This document shows, one piece after another, positions 43,872-53,000 of a stretch of DNA of 64,000 nt. The DNA comes from JADKIH01 sp964595205 (GTDB lineage Bacteria > Bacteroidota > Bacteroidia > AKYH767-A > 2013-40CM-41-45). The notes under the pieces were generated by a model. The model was not told where the DNA came from, ran no database searches, and worked only from the letters and a program-made list of their open reading frames with translations. How positions within the stretch are numbered: the stretch's first letter is position 1; each line of letters starts with the position of its first letter. Where the stretch lies: contig CAZQOQ010000029.1 of the NCBI GenBank assembly GCA_964595205.1, positions 1 to 64,000 of the forward strand, read 5' to 3'. Both the position numbers and the translations under genes were made by a program.

Positions 43872-44369
43872 TCACTTCGATTTAGGTATCGTTAATGATT
43901 TAAAATCACTCTTTCGGATCTGTTTGCAAATGTACACGATCTGACCGGTATGATAAGCATAATGTACCAGCTGGCGCTGTAATGCACGGATTACAGTATG
44001 TTCTTCATTTCGAATGTATACTTTTCTGAGCAGGTCGTCCGCTCTCAGCCCTGCAAGGGTATTAAACAATAGTTCCCACGACCGGTCCCATGCCTTTAAC
44101 AATTCCTCCCTCGATTGCCTGTCTTCAATAAACTCATCGTCCCTCTTTCGCCATTCTTTTTCACCATCGCTTGTAAGGAAATCTGTAAAACGCGATACCA
44201 TATTCCCTGAGATGTGCTTCATCAGGATTGCGACAGAGTTTGAATCTTCGTCATATTGAAAATGAATTTCATCGTCGCTTACCTGAGCAATGGCTTTTTC
44301 GCAAGTGCTCTTCAATCCTTTCAGACTCTTAAGCGTCTCAAGTAAATATGCTTCACCGTATTCACTCAT
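43872..44369 (-). CDS. DinB-like (DUF1572) protein
   Basis: A 165-residue four-helix protein. The putative metal-binding His residues are at MKHISGN (about residue 51) and HYAYHTGQI (about residues 136-140), as in the DinB/YfiT superfamily, and the layout with FQYDEDSNSVAILMKHISGNM is typical of DUF1572. These are often thiol-transferases or unknown stress proteins; the partner thiol is not known. It overlaps cdd by four bases and is followed by the barrel gene. Confidence 0.8.
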   Translation of the reverse strand: MSEYGEAYLLETLKSLKGLKSTCEKAIAQVSDDEIHFQYDEDSNSVAILMKHISGNMVSRFTDFLTSDGEKEWRKRDDEFIEDRQSREELLKAWDRSWELLFNTLAGLRADDLLRKVYIRNEEHTVIRALQRQLVHYAYHTGQIVYICKQIRKSDFKSLTIPKSK

Positions 44370-44863
44370 TTCCTCTTAGATTTTAAGTCGTCGCCATTAA
44401 ACTGAAATGGCAGCAGGCTGCTGATGTTTTCCGAAACGAGCACCTGTCCGCTTTCTCCCGACATGATTATCCGGATATTGTTTTTAAAAAGATGTTCATA
44501 TTCAGCAATCACCTGGCGGCAGGATCCGCAGGGCGCAACCGGCATGTCGACATTAAACTGATCTGAATAAGCAGCAATTCCAATTGCTTTTATCTTGACT
44601 CCGGGATAATTAGCACCGGCGGAAAAGATGGCAACCCTTTCTGCACACAAGCCGGTCGGGTATGACGCATTTTCCTGGTTATTTCCCCGTATGATCTTCC
44701 CGTTTTCGAGTAATACAGCGGCGCCGACATGAAAATGTGAATATGGGGCGTATGCATTTTTCATACTTGCCTTTGCTTCACTGAGTAACAACCGGTCATC
44801 TGCTTCAAGTTCTGTCTCGTCTTTGTATTCTGTAAGACGACAAATAATTTCAACGTTCTTCAT
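44366..44863 (-). CDS. cdd: Cytidine deaminase
   Basis: A 165-residue homotetrameric-type cytidine deaminase. Zinc-binding and catalytic residues are visible in LCAERVAIFSAG (Cys and Glu) and PCGSCRQVIAEY. The YAPYSHFHVGAAVLLENGKI stretch is the usual substrate-binding loop. It deaminates cytidine/deoxycytidine to uridine, a salvage step distinct from the FCY1-like cytosine deaminase at 3719. First gene of its operon; its stop overlaps the DinB-like gene by four bases. Confidence 0.93.
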   Translation of the reverse strand: MKNVEIICRLTEYKDETELEADDRLLLSEAKASMKNAYAPYSHFHVGAAVLLENGKIIRGNNQENASYPTGLCAERVAIFSAGANYPGVKIKAIGIAAYSDQFNVDMPVAPCGSCRQVIAEYEHLFKNNIRIIMSGESGQVLVSENISSLLPFQFNGDDLKSKRK

Positions 44864-45069
44864 AATATAATTTGAGGACTTAAATGTAATGAGAATAAAG
44901 TAATTAGTTCAAAAAAGTCTCATTTTAAACGAAAAATCCAACAGTATCTTCCTTTTAAACAGGTATCGGATTTATGAAAGAATTAGTACTCACAATCATA
45001 ACTTATCGTCTGCAGAATTCGTAATATTTCTCTTAATTAAACGTACATCTTAGCCATTAAAATATTTTT

Positions 45070-45077
45070 CATCTTTG
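45070..45077 (+). promoter_or_regulatory. Putative -7 element of the polyphosphate-polymerase operon
   Basis: CATCTTTG differs from TAnnTTTG at one base, and is followed by CAAAA, as often in Bacteroidota promoters (TATCTTTGCA). It lies about 20 bases before the lipoprotein ATG at 45096. Confidence 0.4.
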
Positions 45078-45095
45078 CAAAAATCAAAATATATA

Positions 45096-45536
45096 ATGTC
45101 AGTTAATTCTTCTGTAAAATCCTTGTCTGTTTTTGTCCTGATGCTGGCCATGCTCGCCGGGTGCAAGAAAGATGAAGGTAAGGGGGGCACGTCTACTATT
45201 AAAGGCAAGGTGATCGTTCATGACTATGATGCGTTTTTCCAGTCGAGCGCTCCGCTTGATATTTACCCGGCAATCGATGAAAATACCTATATCATTTATG
45301 GCGCTGATGGCAGTACTTATGACGATGACTTTAAGACTTCCTACGACGGTTCCTATGAATTCAAATATCTTCAGAAAGGCAAATACCGCCTTTTCGCATA
45401 CTCAAAGGATTCAACCGGTGCCGCATCAGGTTTTCCATCATTGAATGACGTTCCTGTTTTTGTTGATGTTGAGATAACCTCTAACGGATCTACGGTGACG
45501 GCGCCAGACATTATAATACTCGATAACAACCAATGA
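45096..45536 (+). CDS. Small lipoprotein, first gene of VTC/DUF4956 operon
   Basis: About 146 residues from ATG 45096; an in-frame TTG at 45075 would lie on top of the promoter-like CATCTTTG, so ATG is chosen. The N-terminus is a lipoprotein signal with lipobox LAGC and adjacent KKDEG. The body has a beta-rich Cna-B/SpaA-like pattern (STIKGKVIVHDYDAFFQ ... YDGSYEFKYLQKGKYRLFAYSKD ... VPVFVDVEI), that is a carboxypeptidase-regulatory-like sandwich. No specific family. It overlaps the next gene by four bases (ATGA). Confidence 0.65.
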   Translation: MSVNSSVKSLSVFVLMLAMLAGCKKDEGKGGTSTIKGKVIVHDYDAFFQSSAPLDIYPAIDENTYIIYGADGSTYDDDFKTSYDGSYEFKYLQKGKYRLFAYSKDSTGAASGFPSLNDVPVFVDVEITSNGSTVTAPDIIILDNNQ

Positions 45537-46111
45537 AAAAAAAGACACTCATAAATATATTCCTGGTGCTTTTCACCCTTGTTTTTGTTTCTCCAATAAA
45601 TGCCCAGAGTAAAAAGGACATGAAGAAAAACAAGGTAAAGACCTTTAAACAGGTATATACAAGCGTAGAAAATGGAAAGGAAACCACGATCGACGTGCTT
45701 TTCCAGAAGTTTGACAACGATGGCAACCTCATCGAAGAAATCAACTACGATAAAGAAGGGAAAGTAAAAACTCATTTTACCGCGGTATATGATAAAAACG
45801 GTGATAAAACGGAGGAACAGAACTTTAGCGAGGATGGAAAGCTGAAAAAGAAGAAAGTTTTTAAATACAATGCCAAGGGAGACAAAACCGAAGAGAATCA
45901 TTTTGATCCTTCAGGAAAATTAATTGAGAAGGTGATTATCAGCTACAATGCAAACGGCGATAAGGTTACCGAAGTGAGCCTCGATGCAAACAACAACACT
46001 ATCGAAAAGAAATTTTATGTCTATGATAAAAAAGGGATGGTAATCCAGGAACGCAAGGTGGATAAGGCCGGTGCCCTTATTGAAGAAGACCGCTATACTA
46101 TTGAATATTGA
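45533..46111 (+). CDS. Exported YD/MORN-like repeat protein
   Basis: A 192-residue protein with a signal peptide (LFTLVFVSPINAQ) and six or so repeats of about 20 residues with the pattern YDKNGDKTEEQNFSEDGKLK, that is (Y/F)-D-x-x-G-(D/N)-x-x-E. Such strand-turn-strand repeats resemble MORN/YD and toxin-associated repeats, although no toxin is present. It overlaps the preceding lipoprotein gene and the next gene by four bases each. Function unknown; it may bind anionic polymer or divalent cation, which is speculation. Confidence 0.55.
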   Translation: MKKKTLINIFLVLFTLVFVSPINAQSKKDMKKNKVKTFKQVYTSVENGKETTIDVLFQKFDNDGNLIEEINYDKEGKVKTHFTAVYDKNGDKTEEQNFSEDGKLKKKKVFKYNAKGDKTEENHFDPSGKLIEKVIISYNANGDKVTEVSLDANNNTIEKKFYVYDKKGMVIQERKVDKAGALIEEDRYTIEY

Positions 46112-46875
46112 TTAAGGATTTGAAAACGTTAGAAGAAATACTAAGTGAATTTGAACCGATCTCGCTTCAGCAGATGGACAACGTCAAGCTGCAGAACAGG
46201 ATTGATACAAAGTTCATGTTTCATGAGAGAATTCTCCCTTCGGTATTGAGTAAAATGAAGGACAATTATTTTGCCCTGGAGATAAAGGGAATTCGATACA
46301 ATCATTATGAAACGTTATATTTCGATACCCAAAATTTCGAGCATTACCTTCGTCATCACAACGGAAGAGTAAACAGATTCAAGTTCCGTGCAAGAAGATA
46401 TGTTGAATCCAACCTTCATTTTTTCGAGGTGAAATTCAAGAACAGTAAAGGCAGGACGATCAAAGACAGGATTAAAAAACAGGAGATCACGCCTGACATT
46501 TGCGATACTTCATATGAACTGGTAAAGAATACTTCAAACGTAAATCCGGAGAGCCTCGTAGCCAAATTATGGGTCAATTACCGGCGAATGACTTTTGTGA
46601 GCAAGCATTCTGAAGAGCGGCTTACTATCGATACAAAACTCAGGTTCCTGGACGAAAGCCAGACTATCCCCGTCGACGGACTGGTTATCGCAGAAGTAAA
46701 GCAGGGGAGTGCCCGCGAAAAAAGTCTTTTCGTCTCTTTGATGCGTGAATATCACGTCAAAGAAAAATCCATAAGCAAATATTGTCTCGGCGTCATTAGC
46801 CTGAACAGTTACATCAAGAAAAATAATTTTAAACCCACTCTGTTATATCTTAAAAAAATTCTGAAAGCCTCATGA
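46108..46875 (+). CDS. VTC-domain polyphosphate polymerase-like protein
   Basis: A 255-residue protein of the VTC catalytic fold (CYTH-like tunnel). Characteristic pieces are LQNRIDTKFMF at about residues 28-38, ETLYFDT near 70, KFRARRYVESNLHFFEVKFKNSKGRTIKDRI with its basic strand and Glu residues, LTIDTKLRF and VIAEVKQGS with a metal-ligand Glu. VTC domains make long-chain polyphosphate from nucleotide. It has a TTG start overlapping the preceding stop and overlaps the DUF4956 gene by four bases. This coupling matches the common VTC-DUF4956 pairing. Confidence 0.8.
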   Translation: MIKDLKTLEEILSEFEPISLQQMDNVKLQNRIDTKFMFHERILPSVLSKMKDNYFALEIKGIRYNHYETLYFDTQNFEHYLRHHNGRVNRFKFRARRYVESNLHFFEVKFKNSKGRTIKDRIKKQEITPDICDTSYELVKNTSNVNPESLVAKLWVNYRRMTFVSKHSEERLTIDTKLRFLDESQTIPVDGLVIAEVKQGSAREKSLFVSLMREYHVKEKSISKYCLGVISLNSYIKKNNFKPTLLYLKKILKAS

Positions 46876-47489
46876 ACGATCCAATCAGTCAATTCGAATT
46901 GTTTGATAAATTATCGGATAAATTTTTCCTCCGCCTGTTAATAGACATCATTGCCATGCTGGTGCTTGTCCGTTTTATTTATTTTAAAATTTACAAGAAG
47001 AAAGACTATCTTTTTACCTTCTTCCTTTTTAATATAATTATATTTATCATCACGTATCTTCTCAATAAAGTAGACATGTCGATGGGTGCGGCTTTCGGCT
47101 TGTTCGCAGTCTTCTCGATGCTGAGATACCGTACTGAAGGAATCACTACCAAGGACATGACATATCTTTTCATCGTCATCGCCATGGGACTGATCTGCGC
47201 CGTCAGTAAGGCCACTTATTTCGAATTGGGCGTGATTAATGCGATTCTGATAGGATTCACTTATACCCTGGATGGTAACTGGCTCGTCAGGAATGAGATG
47301 GTAAAGAATGTTCAGTATGAAAATATTGAAATGATTAAACCGGAAAACTACGATGCTTTGCTTCAGGATCTCAGGAACAGGACGGGTCTGAATATCCATC
47401 GTGTTACGGTAAACAGGATCGATTTTCTAAAGGACGTTGCCGTCGTCAAAATTTATTATTACGAAGAAAGAAAATCCGACAAGAAATAG
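46872..47489 (+). CDS. DUF4956 membrane protein
   Basis: A 205-residue membrane protein with four helices in the first 135 residues (IDIIAMLVLVRFIYF, LFTFFLFNIIIFIITYLL, MGAAFGLFAVFSML, FIVIAMGLICAVSK) followed by a soluble C-terminal part. The loop AFGLFAVFSMLRYRTEGITTKDM is the family hallmark. Such proteins regularly accompany VTC-domain polymerases and may thread polyphosphate through the membrane or anchor the polymerase. Translationally coupled to the VTC gene. Confidence 0.8.
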   Translation: MNDPISQFELFDKLSDKFFLRLLIDIIAMLVLVRFIYFKIYKKKDYLFTFFLFNIIIFIITYLLNKVDMSMGAAFGLFAVFSMLRYRTEGITTKDMTYLFIVIAMGLICAVSKATYFELGVINAILIGFTYTLDGNWLVRNEMVKNVQYENIEMIKPENYDALLQDLRNRTGLNIHRVTVNRIDFLKDVAVVKIYYYEERKSDKK

Positions 47490-47491
47490 GC

Positions 47492-48169
47492 GTGTATAAA
47501 TTCAATAGGCTTCTTTTAATTCTGTGCTTTTTTATTCCCGGCATTTTTTCTTACCATGCATCGGCACAGATTGATGATGTTGGTTTATGGACAGGAATTA
47601 CACTGAAGAAACAGATTACCCGAAAACTTGAAGGCACACTTTCTGAACAGTTGAGGTTACAGCACGATTTAACCGCTATCAATCAGCTGTTGACCGACGC
47701 AGGTCTTACCTATTCGGTAACCAAAAAATTCAAGGCCGGAATTAACTATCGTTTCATTCAAAGCAACCAGGAAAATTATTACAGCAAGAGACACAGATTC
47801 TATATCGATCTGTCATATAAAGAGAAATTCGGGATTATTTCATTAACGCTGAGGGAACGCATACAGACCCAATATTCTGATTACTATTCAAGGGAGAATG
47901 GAAAGATTCCGATATGGACCCTTCGTTCAAAACTGACCGCGAAATTTGATCTTAATAAAAAATATTCACCTTACCTGGCGGGAGAAATTTATTATCTCAT
48001 CGATGATGCAAAAGAAATTGAAGGCTATTCCCGGTACCGGATAGAAACCGGTTTCGATTACGATTTCAACCGGATCCACAGTTTAAACCCTTTTATATTG
48101 TATCAGCATATTATTTCGCCGCCTTTTGATGAGCTCATTTACGGCTTTACTTATACTTATTCCTTCTGA
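47492..48169 (+). CDS. DUF2490 family exported protein
   Basis: A 225-residue protein from a GTG start, two bases after the DUF4956 stop. Signal peptide (LLLILCFFIPGIFSYHASAQ). Strand-rich body with the DUF2490 outer-membrane-barrel pattern: VGLWTGITLKKQITRKLEGTLSEQLR at the start and RYRIETGFDYDFNRIHSLNPFILYQ near the end, finishing with an aromatic YGFTYTYSF. It completes the five-gene unit. Probably an outer-membrane protein; substrate not known. Confidence 0.75.
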   Translation: MYKFNRLLLILCFFIPGIFSYHASAQIDDVGLWTGITLKKQITRKLEGTLSEQLRLQHDLTAINQLLTDAGLTYSVTKKFKAGINYRFIQSNQENYYSKRHRFYIDLSYKEKFGIISLTLRERIQTQYSDYYSRENGKIPIWTLRSKLTAKFDLNKKYSPYLAGEIYYLIDDAKEIEGYSRYRIETGFDYDFNRIHSLNPFILYQHIISPPFDELIYGFTYTYSF

Positions 48170-48177
48170 ATTACCTT

Positions 48178-48651
48178 TCATCGCGATTCGATGAGTACTA
48201 CGGCATAACAGGTAATTCCCTCTTCCCGCCCGATAAATCCGAGCTTTTCATTGGTTGTCGCTTTAATCGATATCTGATCTTCCCTTATACCCATTACAGA
48301 AGCTAATGTCTTTTGCATGGCGTTAATATGCGGTGCTATCTTTGGAAGCTGAAGGCAAACCGTGGTATCGATATTTCCTATCGTATAATTATGCTGAGCC
48401 AGGAGGCTGCAAACTCTTCCCAGGAGGATCTTGCTGTCTATATCCTTAAACTCCGGTGAATTGTCAGGGAAGTGCTTTCCAATGTCACCCAGGTTGGCCG
48501 CACCAAGTAGTGCATCACAAATGGCATGAATAAGCACATCGGCATCGGAATGACCCTCTGCACCTTTTGTGTGTGGTATCTCAATTCCGCCTAACCAGAA
48601 CCTTCTTCCTTCTGTAAGCCTGTGTACATCGAAGCCAAATCCAATCCTCAT
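48178..48651 (-). CDS. ispF: 2-C-methyl-D-erythritol 2,4-cyclodiphosphate synthase
   Basis: A 157-residue IspF. It has all core motifs: GFGFDVHRL (metal site), GGIEIPHTKGAEGHSDADVLIHAICDALLGAANLGDIG, FPDNSPEFKDIDS, IGNIDTTVCLQLPKI and KATTNEKLGFIGREEGI. It closes the cyclodiphosphate ring in the non-mevalonate isoprenoid pathway. It is convergent with the DUF2490 gene, with only eight bases between the two stops. Confidence 0.96.
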   Translation of the reverse strand: MRIGFGFDVHRLTEGRRFWLGGIEIPHTKGAEGHSDADVLIHAICDALLGAANLGDIGKHFPDNSPEFKDIDSKILLGRVCSLLAQHNYTIGNIDTTVCLQLPKIAPHINAMQKTLASVMGIREDQISIKATTNEKLGFIGREEGITCYAVVLIESR

Positions 48652-48671
48652 ATCATTTCATATCAGATGCA

Positions 48672-48705
48672 AATAAAAAAAAAGCGGATGAGAAATCACC
48701 GCTTT
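48672..48705 (-). terminator. Rho-independent terminator downstream of porV
   Basis: On the minus strand a 7-bp stem AAAGCGG/CCGCTTT with an 11-base loop is followed directly by a run of T residues. It lies 24 bases past the porV stop and separates the type IX secretion unit from ispF. Confidence 0.85.
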
Positions 48706-48728
48706 CAGAAATAATATTATTTTAAATG

Positions 48729-49976
48729 TTATTCAGTGCCTTCGTTATTATCGTCAGCGTTTTTCGTTCCATCGAAATCAAATAATAATGTGAAACGAAG
48801 GGTATTCTCGAGAGGATTTCGTTGTGTCGTTGGAATGAGGTAAGCGAAATCGAAGCCAAACACGTTATACCTTAAACCTGCACCGACGGTGAAGAACTTC
48901 CTGTTTCCTTTGGTCGATGCCTCGTGAAAATAACCTGTGCGTATAGAGAATTGCTTGTCATACCAGTATTCCATTCCAATGCTGTACGTAAACTCTTTAA
49001 TTTCTTCCTGGAATCCTGCCGGAGCGTCGGACCAAGAGCTGAACAATGCCTGTGCAACCGATACGTTTGTAGGGTCTTCGCCAGCCTCTATTACTTTATT
49101 GCCGTCAGCATCTATTACAAAATTACCGGTACTGTCTTTTGCATATACCGGCGGGGTAGGAACAAGAAGCTTATTAAAATCTACTCCAAATGAAAGCGAA
49201 TTATACTGATCGAGGTCAATTTTTAAATTCGTACCGATACGGAAATTTGTCGGGATAAAATCTTTCGATTTGGTATCGGTATACGAAATCTTGGATCCGA
49301 TATTCGAAATGTTTAATCCGAAAGCCAGCAACGATTTTTTGTCTGAGATATCAAGTTCTTTTCGGTAATAGCCGGAGATATCCGCGGCGATAGAAGTTCC
49401 AGCATGTGTATTAATCGTTCCATTGCTGATTGCTACCCCGCCTGTCAGGTTTGAATAAATATATCTCAAAGCGATACCTCCTGAAAAATCCTCTCCCAGT
49501 TTTCGTGCATAGGCCAGGTCTATGGCCCATTCATTGGGATTGAACGAAGCATATTTATCGCCGCTCTCGTTTGTAAAATCGATATTGCCGAGTGAAAAGT
49601 AAAGCAATGAAAATGCAATTGCCTGATCGTTTTTTACTTTTTTATAACCTGAAATATATGCCAGGCTGATATCATTCACCAGGGCATGCAGCCAGGGTGT
49701 ATAGGAAATCGAAAAACCACCTTTTTTCTCGATAAATGCCAGTTTTGACGTATTCCAGTGAATCGAGTTGGCATCCGGACTTGTAGCCACACCGTAATCT
49801 CCCATACCGCCTGCCCTGGAATCAGGTGCAATCTGTAAGAAAGGAACTGAAGTTGTTATAGTATTGATCTGTCCAAGCAATGAATCCTTGAATGTTGATA
49901 TACCCGCAAATGCTATTTGTGCCGGTAACAGAAAAATGATGGCCGCAAATTGTGCCTTTTTAAGTTTTAAACGCAT
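48729..49976 (-). CDS. porV: Type IX secretion shuttle protein PorV
   Basis: A 415-residue outer-membrane barrel of the PorV/LptO family: signal peptide (IIFLLPAQIAFAG), TSVPFLQIAPDSRAGGMGDYGVATSPDANSIHWNTSKLAFIEKKGG near the N-terminus (the family signature), and a barrel ending FTLLFDFDG with an acidic tail. PorV picks up cargo bearing type A sorting domains and carries it to the sortase PorU, encoded upstream at 50032. The unusual acidic C-terminal tail (DDNNEGTE) extends past the barrel. Confidence 0.93.
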   Translation of the reverse strand: MRLKLKKAQFAAIIFLLPAQIAFAGISTFKDSLLGQINTITTSVPFLQIAPDSRAGGMGDYGVATSPDANSIHWNTSKLAFIEKKGGFSISYTPWLHALVNDISLAYISGYKKVKNDQAIAFSLLYFSLGNIDFTNESGDKYASFNPNEWAIDLAYARKLGEDFSGGIALRYIYSNLTGGVAISNGTINTHAGTSIAADISGYYRKELDISDKKSLLAFGLNISNIGSKISYTDTKSKDFIPTNFRIGTNLKIDLDQYNSLSFGVDFNKLLVPTPPVYAKDSTGNFVIDADGNKVIEAGEDPTNVSVAQALFSSWSDAPAGFQEEIKEFTYSIGMEYWYDKQFSIRTGYFHEASTKGNRKFFTVGAGLRYNVFGFDFAYLIPTTQRNPLENTLRFTLLFDFDGTKNADDNNEGTE

Positions 49977-50031
49977 TTTATGGTTAAATGTAATTCGACA
50001 AATATACGAGATTTAATAAATTTTGTTAGGA

Positions 50032-53000
50032 TCACCGGAGAATTACGAGCTTTTCAAATTTGTCAGCATATTCTCCATTTGTTGTTTTTACGCGCAGCCT
50101 GTAAACATAAACACCTTTTCCGATTTTATCACCGTAATCATCCAGTCCGTTCCAGTGTAAATCATCAGAACGATATCCTTCCGTAGTTATTTTTTCAGAA
50201 ATGGTTTTAATTAATTTTCCTGAAACGGTGAATATCTGAACCTGGACATCGAGTGGACTGTAAGGGCGGTTATGTTCAAACATGAATGTTGTATTCGTTG
50301 TAAAGGGATTCGGATAATTCAACACATGATCGAGTGCAAGGATCGCGCTTTCACTCACTACGAAATCTGTCGTCGCCATACTCGAATTGTTGAAGACATC
50401 CCACACCTTAAAGGTCACCGTATGAGGCCCTGCATCGAGATTCTTGAACTGGTATCTTACTTTTCCGGACTGATAACTGTCGAGGTCGTTTTCAAAAAAA
50501 TCGTTCAGCACATATTTCTTTTCCGTTTTTGAATCCAGCTCTGCTGTCATATCATGGCCGATCCCTGTACCAATTGTATTTACACCGCTGCTGTCTTTTA
50601 CAACCACATACAATACCGGATTTTTATCTGTCATTCCTCCGCGGACAAATTTGATATCGTTGATGTAAATCTGCACTTCAGGACCCGTTCCATCCGGTGT
50701 TGCATTGTTATTCACGCCACCAACAAACACGCTGGTGTCAAATCCTGAAGCATCATCCTGTCCGTTGTGCGCATAGTAGCTGAGTTTACCCTTTCCATAC
50801 TGAAAGGAAATATCTTTTGGAACGATGAACGTAAATGTGAAATCCCCGTTCACAACGCTTGCTTTCCCTCCGTAAATAACATTTTTCTGCAGCGGGAATG
50901 GCTGAGCTGTGGATGCATCATCAAGATCTTTGTCGTTTCCTAAAGTGTAATAAGTGACCAGCTTATCGTATACAGTTGGGTAAATCGTTCCGTTGAAACC
51001 TGTCATCTTATTTCCGGAATTATCCTGCACTTCACCTGTAATCGTGATTTTACTCAGGGCTTTTAAAGTATCTACAGGCTGAGAAATATCAATGCCATTC
51101 ACTGTTTTGGTCTTCACTGAATATTCCGGATAGGAAAGGCGGAGTGCAGGATCTCCGATCAGTAAAAAATTACGCACATACGGATCGGTGTATGAATCAA
51201 TTTTTGTCCGCTGAACGATTTCTCCCAATGTCTCATACTGCCCGTTAATTTTTTCAAAGATGTGATTATAAAATCTCAGGCACAGGTTGAAATTGGAGCT
51301 TGAAAAAGCAAGTCTTGAAGTGGTAAAGAGGCAGATTCCGCCGCCGTTTGCATTCAGGAATACCAATTCGCCGGCAGAATTCCTCGATGGATCATCTACG
51401 CGTGTAAACTCACACGTAGCAGTCAGAAAAGCCGCAAGCCTGTCAATGTTCGTCCAGCTGTTAATGTCATTTACTTCCAGCACTCTTTCATGCGCCCAGC
51501 CCAACTCTCCTCCGTGACCGATGTAAGTCATCAGCAGGGTACCTCTCTCCACACGATCTATAATCGATTTGTGTGCATCAGGATATCGCTGTCCGCCAGG
51601 TGTCGATTCCTGGTTGTAGGCATCCAGGTACAATTTGTCAATGTTAAACAGCGGGTAATTATTCTTTACCCTGTTTGCCAGAGTATCTGTTTGTTTGAAA
51701 TGTGTGTTTTGATCCTGGTCGTCAGCAACGAAACTAACTGTGTTTCTCCAGTTGCCCATCGTCGGATTCGAATTTCCGGTCACATCTGCACCTATATAAT
51801 GCCTGATTTTATTTACGGAAGATTGCGCTTCCGTCGTCGTCTTTACCGGAATCCGCCCGATGCTGATATCTACAATCTCTCCGCCGGTCCAGGAACCTTC
51901 GTTATCATCCAACAGTCCAAAGTAATCGTCTGATATGTACGTCTGGGTAAGATTGATTGATCCGGGCGACTGATAAGAAGTGACAAAATTCGTATTTCCA
52001 GACAGGCGGTATTTGTTGTCGTAGGATGCATCGCCAAACAAAAGCAGGTATTTGGGAAGCAGTGACGTGTCACCGGCTGCACGATCGTAAAACATTTTTA
52101 CGAAGTCGCGTATGGCAGACACGTCCTGTGCGCCGCTCGAGAATTCGTTGAATATCTGTTGCGTAGTTGCGACGATCACTGACAGGTTATCGTGTGTACG
52201 ATGCAATTCTGCTAACTCGTAAGCTTGTTGAAGGAAAATCGCATTGGTTACGATTATCATCTTCGTCTGCGCCAGCGCATGCAGGTTTTGATTTTCAACT
52301 TTACCTGTGTATGTCGGTTTAAAATAATTTTGTCCGTCAAATACGGCAAACTCGCGCAACAGATCCGTTGAAACAGAAAAACTGGTAATACCACCACTGT
52401 TAACCAATTCCTGTGAAATGATATTTAAAGGATCGGTTACGTCCCACACCGAATAATTATTCAGGGTAGAATTGAAAGCGAATTCGCTGATATTACCTGC
52501 GCCAACGGAATTTTTATCACGGAAAGAAAACTGGCTACCCATGCCGTTTGCACTTAGCGTCCGCCTGAAATTCAATTCGAAATAATTGATCCATCCCTGT
52601 CCGTTCGGATTATTTGTTGCAAGTGTGAAGCGGAGATTTAATACATTACTTGTAGCAAGAAAGTCCTTGTTAAAACCGGTTTGATATAAATAATTGTCCT
52701 GTACACTTGATCCCACATTTTGTATGTTGGCAACACCCAGGTTTGTGCCGTTGACGTTAACTGTAATCGACGATGTATAAGAAGGCCCGCCCTGAACGAC
52801 CACCGAACGACCGGCGAGACTGGATCTCATGTGAATCGTGTCCGTCGTAATTAAATTCGGAATCGAAAGAGGCGAGGCGTAAAACGTGGTGTTCAGGTTA
52901 TCCATCGATTCACCGTACCACTCTCTTCCTGATTTGAGAAAGTTGTATAGTTCCGCTTCATGATACACGTAATCATCGTATGAATTCACCGTAACATTCG

